From positions 1-64,000 of the forward strand of contig DATGMF010000013.1 of assembly GCA_035293765.1 (NCBI GenBank): 64,000 nt of DNA, written 5' to 3'. Of this stretch, positions 26,477-34,666 are shown piece by piece. A program made the position numbers and the translations under genes. The notes beneath the pieces were generated by a model. That model ran no database searches. It was not told the origin of the DNA and was given only the letters and a program-made list of their open reading frames with translations. Position 1 is the stretch's first letter. Every line of letters begins with the position of its first letter. This stretch comes from DASRHT01 sp035293765. GTDB taxonomy: Bacteria > Chloroflexota > Ktedonobacteria > Ktedonobacterales > Ktedonobacteraceae.

Positions 26477-27334
26477 ATGAGCATCACGACCGATTTTCAC
26501 AGCCATGTGGTCCGCAGCTCGGCCAGACAGATGGTGCGAGCCGCACAGAAACGCGGGCTGCGTGTTCTTGGCCTATCTGAACACGTTTTTCAAATGACTG
26601 AAGGTCGCGCCCCCTTAGAGCATATGGTGCTGGAGGGACCGATGCTCTCCTTTTCCTCTTACATTGAAGCTGTCCAGGCTGCCTCGCAGGACTGCGCAGT
26701 CGAAGTACCTGGAAACGTTCCGCGCTCCAACGCTGCTGGACGCGATCAATCGGGTCCCTACGACGCTCAGGGCCGCGGGGTCGAAGTACGCCTGGGATTG
26801 GAGGTAGATTTTATCCCGGAGAAAAATACCGTCATTCAAGCTTCCTTGCAAGCATACCCCTGGGATTTCCTGATTGGCTCTGTCCACGAAATCGATGGCA
26901 TAGTTTTTGAGCGCATCGATGAGATAGGACAGGAGGAGGGCGAGGCGCTCTGGCTACGCTATATGGAATTATTACGTGCTGCCGTAAACAGTGGCTACTT
27001 CAGCCTGGTCAGCCACCCGGTGCGTATGGGATCTCGCAACCCGCACCTTCCGCCAACGCTGGATGACGAGTTGGAACGCCTGGCGGCTGAGGCGACCCGT
27101 AACGATATTGCTCTGGAGGCCAACGGTTACGACGTTTTGCTGTATCCTCAGCTTGTACGCAGACTTGTTCGCGCCTGCGCCCTGCATCGAACACCCATCA
27201 GCGTTGGTTCCGACGCCCATAACCCGCTACAGATAGCCCAGGCTCACCAGCAGACTGAGGCGGTTTTGCGCAAAGCAGGAATTAAGACGGTCAGAATCTG
27301 GAAACAGCGTCAGATCGAGGAATATGCGATATAA
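26477..27334 (+). CDS. PHP-domain hydrolase, histidinol-phosphatase-like, with in-frame insertion
   Basis: 285 aa, PHP superfamily. DFHSHVV at the N-terminus, the GLEVDF motif, SVHEIDG, SHPVR and the C-terminal SVGSDAHNP supply the metal-binding His, Glu and Asp residues, so it should be an active phosphoesterase such as HisK. After Val-Glu-Val near residue 77 there are about 27 extra residues (PGNVPRSNAAGRDQSGPYDA and on) before the expected strand VEVRLGLEVDF resumes. The DNA GTCGAAGTAC occurs on both sides (26699 and 26780), so the insert looks like a recent repeat insertion that kept the frame. Confidence 0.88.
   Translation: MSITTDFHSHVVRSSARQMVRAAQKRGLRVLGLSEHVFQMTEGRAPLEHMVLEGPMLSFSSYIEAVQAASQDCAVEVPGNVPRSNAAGRDQSGPYDAQGRGVEVRLGLEVDFIPEKNTVIQASLQAYPWDFLIGSVHEIDGIVFERIDEIGQEEGEALWLRYMELLRAAVNSGYFSLVSHPVRMGSRNPHLPPTLDDELERLAAEATRNDIALEANGYDVLLYPQLVRRLVRACALHRTPISVGSDAHNPLQIAQAHQQTEAVLRKAGIKTVRIWKQRQIEEYAI
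26709..26789. mobile_element. 81-bp insertion carrying family A repeat, 10-bp direct repeats
   Basis: The interval between the GTCGAAGTAC copies at 26699-26708 and 26780-26789, counted with one copy, is 81 bp, a multiple of three. It contains the family A core (GACGCGATCAATC, then GGTCCCTACG, 26739-26762). Removing it restores a family-like protein (AVEVRLGLEVDF). The flanking repeats look like a target-site duplication. Confidence 0.65.
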
Positions 27335-27405
27335 TGGCGCAATTTCCATGAGATGCATCACAGAGAGGTTATTTATCCTCCTTCAATTTTGCTGAAATTG
27401 ACGGC

Positions 27406-27819
27406 TCAGGCTGGTCTAAACCTCGGAATAGAGATCGTATCCGTGACGGCATCAAATACTACCGTCACAGGCAGATCCACCCGCAGATCAGCGGGGTCAA
27501 TCTCGACGATATTGCTCATCAGGCGCGGCCCCTCCTCCAGTTGCACAATCGCGACATTATAGGGCGTGTCATTGCCAAACTCGGCTGATTTGATCTGGCG
27601 AATAATGGTATAGGAGTAGATGACACCACGCCCACTGCTCTCCACCCACCGGAGCGTTTCGGCTCCGCACTGCATGCAGTACATGCGCGGGTAGAACTGG
27701 TGTTGTCGGCACTGCTCACAGTATTGTAGCAGGAATTTCCCCTGCCGACATCCATCCCAAAACGGGCGGCTCTCATCGGTGACAACGGGCAATGGTTTTG
27801 GACGTGAGGTATCGGGCAT
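27406..27819 (-). CDS. DUF35 Zn-ribbon/OB-fold protein
   Basis: 137 aa from the ATG at 27819, which has AAAGGAG about 10 nt upstream; an in-frame ATG at 27858 is the alternative. The rubredoxin-like Zn ribbon CEQCRQHQFYPRMYCMQC (four Cys) is followed by an OB fold (GRGVIYSYTIIRQ to LPVTVVFD). Family members act as acyl-CoA-binding partners of thiolases and HMG-CoA synthase-like enzymes. The usual thiolase neighbour is absent here, so the partner must lie elsewhere. Confidence 0.88.
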   Translation of the reverse strand: MPDTSRPKPLPVVTDESRPFWDGCRQGKFLLQYCEQCRQHQFYPRMYCMQCGAETLRWVESSGRGVIYSYTIIRQIKSAEFGNDTPYNVAIVQLEEGPRLMSNIVEIDPADLRVDLPVTVVFDAVTDTISIPRFRPA

Positions 27820-28135
27820 GGCAGGCAAACTCCTTTTTACAAATTCGCGCGCGTCCATTCTTCCGGTGACGCTGATGGTTCTTTCCCCGGCAGGATTACA
27901 GGGTGCTCTCCTATCTTACCACATCCTAACGCTCTATTTTGTGTCTCTCCTTTGCTTACTTCAATCGTCGTCAAGGAATTTGGCAGCATCGACCACCTCT
28001 CCGACGACCTGACCTTGCTCAAAGCCTGGAGCAGCTCATGATGATAATTACGACCAATTCATGATACAATAGCGAAGGTGGAACTGGTAACATTTTGCGG
28101 CAATTCGTGTAAAAACATTGAGGAATAGGCGTAAC

Positions 28136-30814
28136 GTGGCTCTTTCACAGATTACGGAATGCGTGAAAATTTTCTTCTCACTTGCCCCCACGACCGAGGA
28201 TAGGACGCTGTTCGAGCAATTGCGCAAGCACCTGAGCGTAATGCGGCTACAAGGGCGCATCAACCTGTGGTACGATAGCGAGATCAGCCCGGGAAGCAAT
28301 GCCAGAGAGATTATTCGCTCCCACATCAGCACAGCCGATATTATTGTGCTGCTCATCAGCGCCGATTTTTTCGCCTCAGACCGCTGCGTCGAGATGGAAA
28401 TGCCATACGCGCTTGAACAATATACCACCAAGGCCACGCCTGTCATTCCGGTGCTTTTACGCCCAATCGATTGGAGCGGGTCGCTGCTGGAGCAACATAG
28501 CCCCCTGCCTCCCGATGGCCGCCCCGTCAGCATCTGGGAAAATCTGGATACAGCCCTGAAAGAGGTGGCAGAGGGCATTCGGCGGGTGGTCGCTGATCTG
28601 GCCCATCGCTGGAACAAGACGCCTCGACCGACAAGGCCGCAGTTTCCCCTCTCTACCCTTCCCCTCAGGCGCAATCCCTTTTTTACTGACCGTGATACCA
28701 TTTTTACCACCCTGCACGCCTCCTTCAATGCCGCACAGGGCAACCAGCCCAACATTCAGGCGCTCTATGGTCTGGGTGGCATCGGCAAAACGCTCCTCGC
28801 CATCGAATATGCGCACCGCTACCAAAAAGAATACCAGGCAACCCTGTGGCTCAATGCGGCCTCTCGCGACCTAATACACTCGGACCTTCGCTCGCTGGCC
28901 GATCAACTGGGCATCTCTCTGCCAAAAGACGTTCATGAGTCAGCGCACCTCGCGGCGATCAGGAGCTGGCTACAGAGCCACGACCGCTGGCTATTGGTGC
29001 TCGATGACCTGGACGACTTCTCTCTGCTGAACCAGCTTGTTCCCCTTAATAGCAGCGGTCATGTGCTCCTGACCACGCATTCGGCAGCGACGGGACCATT
29101 TGCCCACGCTATCTCTGTGGATCAACTCACCGTCGAGGAAGGTGCATTACTGCTGCTGCGACGCGCCAAACGCATTTCAGAACAGGGAACACGCGAGGAT
29201 GCTTCCATTGAGGATTACGCGCAAGCCATGATTATCGCGCAGGAATTCGCCAGCTATCCCCTGGCCCTCGATCAGGCCGGGGCCTACATCGATGAAACCG
29301 GGCGCTCTCTCGCCTCCTATCTCGATCTCTATCGTCAACGACAGGTAGCCTTTCTCGGCACACGGGGACGCTTTGTGGATGACCATCCCAATCCGGTCAC
29401 GACGACGCTTTCATTGACGTTTGAAAAGATCGCCCAGGTCGATCCTGACGCCCTGCAATTGCTGCACCTCTTCGCGTTCCTCTATCCAGAGGCGCTGCCA
29501 GACGAGATGATTGCGCATGGTGCTTCCTCACTGGTTGGTCCCCTGCGCACACTGTTGCTTGATCCCCTCACGCTGGATGCCACCATTGCCACGCTCAGGC
29601 GCTTCTCACTACTCCAGCGCGGCGCCGATAGCACGACGCTGAACATGCATCATATCGTCCAGATCATCCTCAGACAGGAGCTGACGCAACAACAGCAGGT
29701 CCAGATGGCAAAGCAAGCGGTGCGCCTGGTTAACGCCACCTTCCCCGAAGTTCGTTTCAAAACCTGGAACGCGTGCGAACGCTACGTACCTCAGGCGCAG
29801 CATTGCGCAACCCTGATCCAGGATTTCCAGCTCAGCTTGCCAGAGGGTGCGCAACTTCTAGAGCGCCTGGGCTTCTATTATTACCAGCGCGGATACTACA
29901 GCGAGGCGGAAACCGTCCTCACTCAGTCCCTGCACCTGCATGAACGCCAGCGCCGTCCAGAACTCCTGGACATGGCCCAGACCCTCAACTCTCTGGGGCT
30001 GCTGGCTCAGAGACAGGCCCGCTATCACGAGGCGGAAGCGTTTCACCAGCGCGCCCTTAAGCTGCGCGAGCAGGAGTTGGGCGCGGACGATCCCACAATA
30101 GCGGAAAGCTTGCATAATCTTGCGGTGCTCTATGAAAGTCAAGGGCAGTATCAGCAAGCTGAGCAGTTCTATCTACGCGTGCTTGCCATCGATGAGCACG
30201 AGGCAGGGGCTGACCATCCCGATATCGCCAAAACGTTGAATAATCTCGGGCTGGTGTATTATCTGCAAGGTCATTATGAGCAGGCTGAAACGATGTACCG
30301 GCGAGCGCTTGCTATCTACGAACAAGCCTCGTATGCCGATCATCCCGATATCACTTATACATTGAATAGTCTGGGTACGTTTTATGAGACGCAGGGCGAC
30401 TACCAGCAGGCCGAAGCGTTATACCGGCGAGCCCTCGCCATTCGCAAGCAAGCATTTGGCGAAAAGCATTCAGAGACGGCTCACAGCATCAGTAAATTGG
30501 CACATATCATTGAATTGCGGGGCGACTATCAGCAGGCCGAAGCACTGTACCGGCAGGCGCTAACCATCGGGGAACAGGTATTGGGAGTGGAGCATCCCGA
30601 CGTTGCTCTCTTCCTCAACAATCTGGCCCTGCTCACAGCCAGGCAAGGGCAATATCAGCAGGCCGAAGCGTTATATCGACGAGCTTTGCGCATTTACGAA
30701 CAGTCGCTGGGAACGGAGCATCCTGCGGTCACCCATGTGCGCAGTAACCTGGAACAGCTCCGCCGCAAGATGGAACATGAGGAAAAAGGTGGGACGAATT
30801 CTGCTGACAAATAA
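28136..30814 (+). CDS. TIR / NB-ARC (STAND) / TPR protein
   Basis: 892 aa from the GTG at 28136 (GAGG upstream); a TTG at 28118 has no site. Domains in order: TIR (about 8-150: VKIFFSLAPTTEDRTLFEQL, DIIVLLISADFFASDRCVEM, with acidic residues where TIR NADases keep the catalytic Glu), an NB-ARC ATPase (P-loop GLGGIGKT near 211, WLLVLDDLDD near 285), then about eight kinesin-light-chain-type TPRs (about 570-880, units such as YQQAEALYRRALAI every 42 residues). This layout occurs in bacterial STAND immune proteins, where TPRs sense a trigger and the TIR degrades NAD, and also in signalling proteins of multicellular bacteria. It is a lone gene, so an anti-phage role is inference. Confidence 0.9.
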   Translation: MALSQITECVKIFFSLAPTTEDRTLFEQLRKHLSVMRLQGRINLWYDSEISPGSNAREIIRSHISTADIIVLLISADFFASDRCVEMEMPYALEQYTTKATPVIPVLLRPIDWSGSLLEQHSPLPPDGRPVSIWENLDTALKEVAEGIRRVVADLAHRWNKTPRPTRPQFPLSTLPLRRNPFFTDRDTIFTTLHASFNAAQGNQPNIQALYGLGGIGKTLLAIEYAHRYQKEYQATLWLNAASRDLIHSDLRSLADQLGISLPKDVHESAHLAAIRSWLQSHDRWLLVLDDLDDFSLLNQLVPLNSSGHVLLTTHSAATGPFAHAISVDQLTVEEGALLLLRRAKRISEQGTREDASIEDYAQAMIIAQEFASYPLALDQAGAYIDETGRSLASYLDLYRQRQVAFLGTRGRFVDDHPNPVTTTLSLTFEKIAQVDPDALQLLHLFAFLYPEALPDEMIAHGASSLVGPLRTLLLDPLTLDATIATLRRFSLLQRGADSTTLNMHHIVQIILRQELTQQQQVQMAKQAVRLVNATFPEVRFKTWNACERYVPQAQHCATLIQDFQLSLPEGAQLLERLGFYYYQRGYYSEAETVLTQSLHLHERQRRPELLDMAQTLNSLGLLAQRQARYHEAEAFHQRALKLREQELGADDPTIAESLHNLAVLYESQGQYQQAEQFYLRVLAIDEHEAGADHPDIAKTLNNLGLVYYLQGHYEQAETMYRRALAIYEQASYADHPDITYTLNSLGTFYETQGDYQQAEALYRRALAIRKQAFGEKHSETAHSISKLAHIIELRGDYQQAEALYRQALTIGEQVLGVEHPDVALFLNNLALLTARQGQYQQAEALYRRALRIYEQSLGTEHPAVTHVRSNLEQLRRKMEHEEKGGTNSADK

Positions 30815-30836
30815 ACCAGATTGGATAGAACAGGCG

Positions 30837-31068
30837 TTAGAGGGCACTGGAAGAAATGAGGGGAATAAAATTTCTATTTGGCTGGCGCGGCTCACGCGGC
30901 TCCCTGCCACCATCTCTGCGCGGCTTCTTCTTATCGGGCTTTTGCTCCGGCTTTTTCTCGCCAGGTTTCGGCTTCTTCTCACCGCCCCACTTTCCCTCTC
31001 CAACTACTCTTGCTCTGCTTTTGATACATGTGTTTCTATGTGCCGATGTATCTATCTGGGGGGGGGGG
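30837..31068 (-). pseudogene. Possible start-less or phase-variable Lys/Pro-rich ORF
   Basis: A minus-strand frame ending at the TAA at 30837-30839 encodes about 70 residues rich in Lys and Pro (GEKKPKPGEKKPEQKPDKKK). It runs back into the C11 tract but has no in-frame start with 11 C. With 10 C the ATG at 31071 comes into frame; with 12 C the upstream 71-aa ORF (31267 to the tract) fuses to it. It could be phase-variable, a sequencing error, or chance. Confidence 0.25.
31058..31068. repeat. Homopolymer tract, G11 on plus strand
   Basis: Eleven consecutive G (C on the minus strand), directly after an ATG when read on the minus strand. Such tracts slip during replication and often switch genes on and off. 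Confidence 0.7.
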
Positions 31069-31465
31069 CATGGAGCGGCATTGCAAAAACGGCGGCGAAA
31101 TCTGCCATATGATAAACGCTGATTGCTTGCTTAGCGTGCCAGATTGTCAGCAGCCTGGTAACGGCTGCGCGCTTCAGAAGAGGGGAAAAACGTTGCTTGC
31201 AGAGGATTTCGTCATCATGAGCAACAACGTCAATTACTCCAATGTGGCTCATTGCTGCTGCTCTCATTGACTCTATCCTTCTTCTGAATTTTTGTCATCG
31301 GATTAGATACACATACATCTATATTGTACGCTATTACAAGGGTCTACCTGGCACGGCGCAATACTTCTCAAGCTTCTTTTCATATCTTTACCACAGAAAC
31401 GAGCGAATCTCAACAACTATAGACAGAAAGTCCCACGCAACGTTCTCCTTTACGCAAAGAGAAAG

Positions 31466-32368
31466 CTACTTGCTGCGTCGAATTTCTTCGTGCAGTTGCT
31501 CCGTTGCTGCACGGGCAGCTTGCGCGAAATCGGCGCCTCGCGAGGCGAAGATGACGCTGCGCGAGGCGCCGATAATCATGCCCTGACCTCGACTGTTTTT
31601 GCCGGCGTTGACCGTGGCGGCAACTTCGCCTCCCTGTGTACCGATACCGGGGATGAGAATAGGCATATCGCCCACGATGGCACGCACGCGGGCCAATTCC
31701 GCAGGATACGTTGCGCCAACAACGATGGCACAGTTGCCATGAGTGTTCCAGCTCTGCGCCACATGACGCGCCACAATCTGGTACAATGGCCCCTGTTCAC
31801 CGCCTACAGGTAGATCCTGCAACTCGCCTGAGCCAGGATTGGACGTTTTTACCAGCACAAGGATGCCCTTCTCTTTGCGTGCCAGAAAAGGCGCCAGAGC
31901 TTCTTTTCCCAGGTATGGATGGACAGTCACCGCATCAGCGCCGATGACATCGAAGACTGCCGTCACATAGCCAGCGTTAGTGCTACCGATGTCGGCGCGC
32001 TTGGCATCAAGGATCACGGGGAGATGGGGATAAGCTTTTTTGATATAGTGAACTGTTCGTATGAGCGCGCGATATCCTGCATCCCCCTGCGCCTCATAAA
32101 AGGCAATATTGGGCTTATACGCGCAAACCAGGTCGTGAGTGGCGTCGATGATCTCGCGATTGAAGGTAAAAATGGCCTCTTCAATACTGCTGGTTTTTTT
32201 TACTGCAACAGGCAACTGCTCATAATCTGAATCTAACCCGACGCAGACGGCATATCCTTCCTGCCATCGCTGTTTCAACAATGAGATGAAGGTCGTCTTT
32301 ATCATATCCTGTCCCCGCCCAGCCTGCTCTTCTGCTTGATTGTGCTGTTTCATCATCTTTTCCCCCAT
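31466..32368 (-). CDS. pyrF: Orotidine 5'-phosphate decarboxylase (type 2)
   Basis: 300 aa. Converts OMP to UMP, the last step of UMP synthesis. The catalytic motif DAKRADIGST and the long N-terminal region (CVGLDSDYEQLP) belong to the type 2 (long) OMP decarboxylases found in mycobacteria and myxobacteria; GMIIGASRSVIFA closes the barrel. It starts 22 bp after pyrE ends, last gene of the pyr operon. There are clustered ATGs at the start (32368 or 32356/32353); GGGGGAAAAG just before the latter could serve as their site. Confidence 0.95.
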   Translation of the reverse strand: MGEKMMKQHNQAEEQAGRGQDMIKTTFISLLKQRWQEGYAVCVGLDSDYEQLPVAVKKTSSIEEAIFTFNREIIDATHDLVCAYKPNIAFYEAQGDAGYRALIRTVHYIKKAYPHLPVILDAKRADIGSTNAGYVTAVFDVIGADAVTVHPYLGKEALAPFLARKEKGILVLVKTSNPGSGELQDLPVGGEQGPLYQIVARHVAQSWNTHGNCAIVVGATYPAELARVRAIVGDMPILIPGIGTQGGEVAATVNAGKNSRGQGMIIGASRSVIFASRGADFAQAARAATEQLHEEIRRSK

Positions 32369-32390
32369 CGTAGTCGCTTACTTGTTACCA

Positions 32391-33035
32391 TCAGCCATTG
32401 ATCTTTTCTGCCAGAAACGCTCGCCCCTTGCCCAGTTCGGTATTGATGGGCACTTGCTGGCGGCAAAATGGACATTCAGCTTCGGTGAAGGTCTCCAGCG
32501 TTATCGCAATCACCGATTGAAGCGGCACATTTCCAACGTCGGCAGGCTGCACATTGCCACGATTGCAAAGCGCACTCAGGCCGACGACATTACCACCATG
32601 CTGACGTATAAGCTCGACCACCTGGCGCACGGAGCCGCCCGTTGTGAGCACATCTTCAACGACGAGGATGTTCTTGCCAGCGATATGCCTGCCATAACCA
32701 CGGCTGAAGAAAAACCTTTTATCCACCCCATCCCCCTCTTTGCCTGCGTAGGTCGCCAACGTCTCTCCTGTCGAACGACGCTGGTTGAGATAGTACGTCG
32801 CCCACTGGGAGAGGACGATCCCACCCAGGGCCGGGCCAACCACGACGTCAATCTGATCTGCATCATAGGAACGCACCATCAATTCACAGAGCTTTGATAT
32901 CGTATTGGTATGCAAGTAGAGCGCGTCCTTATTGACATAGACTGAACTATGCCGACCTGAGCTATAGACGAAATGACTGTCGGTGATAATGGCTTCGGCA
33001 TCGGTGAATAGCTGCATAATTGCTGGATCGTTCAT
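32391..33035 (-). CDS. pyrE: Orotate phosphoribosyltransferase
   Basis: 214 aa. Joins orotate and PRPP to give OMP. The PRPP-binding loop ILVVEDVLTTGGS (about 118-130) and the flexible loop region are present. The C-terminal CNRGN...CPFCRQQVP segment with a CxxC pair is seen in longer members of the family. Its Shine-Dalgarno (GAAAGG, 8 nt upstream) is the partial CATTGAAAGG end of the upstream 66-bp repeat array, so the array may affect translation. Confidence 0.95.
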   Translation of the reverse strand: MNDPAIMQLFTDAEAIITDSHFVYSSGRHSSVYVNKDALYLHTNTISKLCELMVRSYDADQIDVVVGPALGGIVLSQWATYYLNQRRSTGETLATYAGKEGDGVDKRFFFSRGYGRHIAGKNILVVEDVLTTGGSVRQVVELIRQHGGNVVGLSALCNRGNVQPADVGNVPLQSVIAITLETFTEAECPFCRQQVPINTELGKGRAFLAEKING

Positions 33036-33045
33036 GATTGTAGCC

Positions 33046-33253
33046 TTTCAATGCAGCCGATCAACGCTGTTCTCACAGCTAGCTTCGCTCAGATCGGCTG
33101 GAAGGAAGTCCTTTCAATGCAGCCGATCAACGCTGTTCTCACAGCTAGCTTCGCTCAGATCGGCTGGAAGGAAGTCCTTTCAACGCAGCCGATCAACGCT
33201 GTTCTCACAGCTAGCTTCGCTCAGATCGGCTGGAAGGAAGTCCTTTCAATGCG
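33046..33253. repeat. Three tandem 66-bp hairpin repeats between pyrC and pyrE
   Basis: Units start at 33046, 33112 and 33178 with a 9-bp partial fourth at 33244; they differ by a single T/C in CAATGC/CAACGC. Each holds the perfect 9-bp stem CAGCCGATC / GATCGGCTG (33054-33062 with 33092-33100, and +66, +132) around a 29-nt loop. Read on the minus strand, the direction of the operon, the loop matches that of the hairpin at 18394. The pyrC stop codon lies inside the array. Confidence 0.9.
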
Positions 33254-34645
33254 TTGCCCACGCGGTTCGCCCACTATCTTGCCATCTTGATAGACCAGTT
33301 CCCCGCGCAAAAATGTCATCACGGGCCTGCCGATCAGCTCCATTCCCTCATAGGCGGACCAGCGATTTTTGGTGAAAAGATCGTCTTTTTGCACCTTCCA
33401 GGGACGTTTTGCATCAACTACCGTGATATCAGCGTCCTTGCCAACAACCAGGCCGCCCTTCTGAGTAAAGCCGAAAATGTCGGCGATGTTTCGAGAGGTG
33501 ACCTGGGCAATGCGCACCAGTCCTTCCTCCAGGCTGGCGGGACCAAAATGTTTGACCCAGTTGCTTAGCATGACAGGGAGCGTTTCCTGAATTCCAGGCA
33601 TGCCCGACGCCACCTCCCAGACGCTCTGCTTCTGCTTCTCCGCCAATGTATGCGGCGTATGCTCGGAAATCACGGCGTCGATTTTGCCCGCGCGCAGCAG
33701 TTGCCAGAGCAGCCTCTGCTCGTCGGGCGTGCGTAACGCGGGCGCGACATTGATCATATTGCCATGAGTCGCGTAATCGTCGCTATTAAACGCTAACTGA
33801 TAGGCGGCGATTTCTCCATAGACATCCACTCCGATGCTGCGCCCAAACTCGACGGCGGCGAACTCTTCCCCGGTTGAGAGGTGCAGCAAATAGAGCTTGA
33901 CGCCAAACTGCTTCGCCAGCGCGATCATCTCCAGCGCGGAGGTCAGCACGACGGACAGGTTGCGCGCCTCTCCCCATACCTGCGGATCACTCCTGCCCAA
34001 CTGATCGCGGTACTTATGGGTAAAATAATCGACCAGCTCCTGATTTTCGGCATGGAGCAGCGCCATGATCCCGCGCTCGCCCAGAATCTCGAAAATGCGG
34101 GCAATATCACCAAGATGAGGGATGGTGGTGGGTGTCGTGGCATGACCGGCGGTAAAGATTTTGACGCCTGTAATCAGCCTTTTGTCGATCTTTGCCAGTT
34201 CGTCGATATCTTCAACGGCGGTTCCCATATTGATGGCAAAATCGGTATACGATCTGCCGTTATAGCGCGCGATCTGCTCTTTCACCCGCGCGACGGTTGT
34301 TGTCGGTGGCCTGACATTGGGCATGTCAAAGACGGTAGTATAGCCGCCAGCCAGAGCCGCCCGCGTGCCGTGGGGAATATCCTCCTTATGCTCAAGCCCC
34401 GGTTCGCGAAAATGCCCATGTACTTCAATCAGACCAGGTAGAATATAATCATCACGGCAATCAATCACGGCTGCTGTAGGGGCAATCCCTTGCGGTTGCC
34501 CTGCGTCGGACGGTTGCCCCGTGGACAGGGCGGGGGCAAGCCCCGCCCCTACATCTATCGCCACGATTTTGCCGTCAGCGATATGTAATGTGCCTTTGAT
34601 AATGCGATCCGGCAGCACAATGGAGCCAATGAGCGTTGTAGACAT
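33221..34645 (-). CDS. pyrC: Dihydroorotase, class I, with repeat-derived insert
   Basis: 474 aa. Closes carbamoyl-aspartate to dihydroorotate. The metal-binding HGHFREPG (about 77) and later His residues (HLSTGEE region) are present. Where class I enzymes usually have D-H-x-P-H, this one reads E-H-T-P-H (near 325), a conservative change of the catalytic acid. About 27 residues (GAGLAPALSTGQPSDAGQPQ and on) near 33-60 come from a family B repeat. The last eight residues (ERTSFQPI) are encoded by the 66-bp repeat, so the C-terminus has been replaced. It begins 21 bp after the flavoprotein gene. Confidence 0.93.
   Translation of the reverse strand: MSTTLIGSIVLPDRIIKGTLHIADGKIVAIDVGAGLAPALSTGQPSDAGQPQGIAPTAAVIDCRDDYILPGLIEVHGHFREPGLEHKEDIPHGTRAALAGGYTTVFDMPNVRPPTTTVARVKEQIARYNGRSYTDFAINMGTAVEDIDELAKIDKRLITGVKIFTAGHATTPTTIPHLGDIARIFEILGERGIMALLHAENQELVDYFTHKYRDQLGRSDPQVWGEARNLSVVLTSALEMIALAKQFGVKLYLLHLSTGEEFAAVEFGRSIGVDVYGEIAAYQLAFNSDDYATHGNMINVAPALRTPDEQRLLWQLLRAGKIDAVISEHTPHTLAEKQKQSVWEVASGMPGIQETLPVMLSNWVKHFGPASLEEGLVRIAQVTSRNIADIFGFTQKGGLVVGKDADITVVDAKRPWKVQKDDLFTKNRWSAYEGMELIGRPVMTFLRGELVYQDGKIVGEPRGQRIERTSFQPI
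34476..34552. repeat. Dispersed repeat, family B, inserted in pyrC
   Basis: 77 bp bounded by GTAGGGGC and its inverse GCCCCTAC. It includes GGGCAACCGCAAGGG and a second inverted pair GGGGCTTGCCCC (minus strand). It falls between the first beta strands of the dihydroorotase and the CRDDYILPG strand, a surface position, and is read through in frame. Confidence 0.7.
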
Positions 34646-34666
34646 GTTAAACGTTCCTACCTTAGC

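Larger units (their letters stand above)
30815..31465. other. 650-bp gap without a confident gene
   Basis: Between the TIR protein and pyrF. It contains a G11 homopolymer and a Lys/Pro-rich minus-strand reading frame that lacks a start codon as written (see findings). The rest is AT-rich with no convincing ORF, RNA or hairpin that I can identify. Confidence 0.5.

Noticed and set aside
31052..31267. 71-codon minus-strand ORF ending in the G/C homopolymer as a real gene
   Set aside because: No ribosome site and no recognisable sequence; kept only as part of the phase-variation idea.
33051..33290. Plus-strand ORF with three 22-residue repeats over the 66-bp array, and the idea of a CRISPR array
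   Set aside because: The repeat period is divisible by three, so any frame without a stop gives a repeated peptide; there is no ribosome site. Units lack variable spacers, so it is not a CRISPR array.
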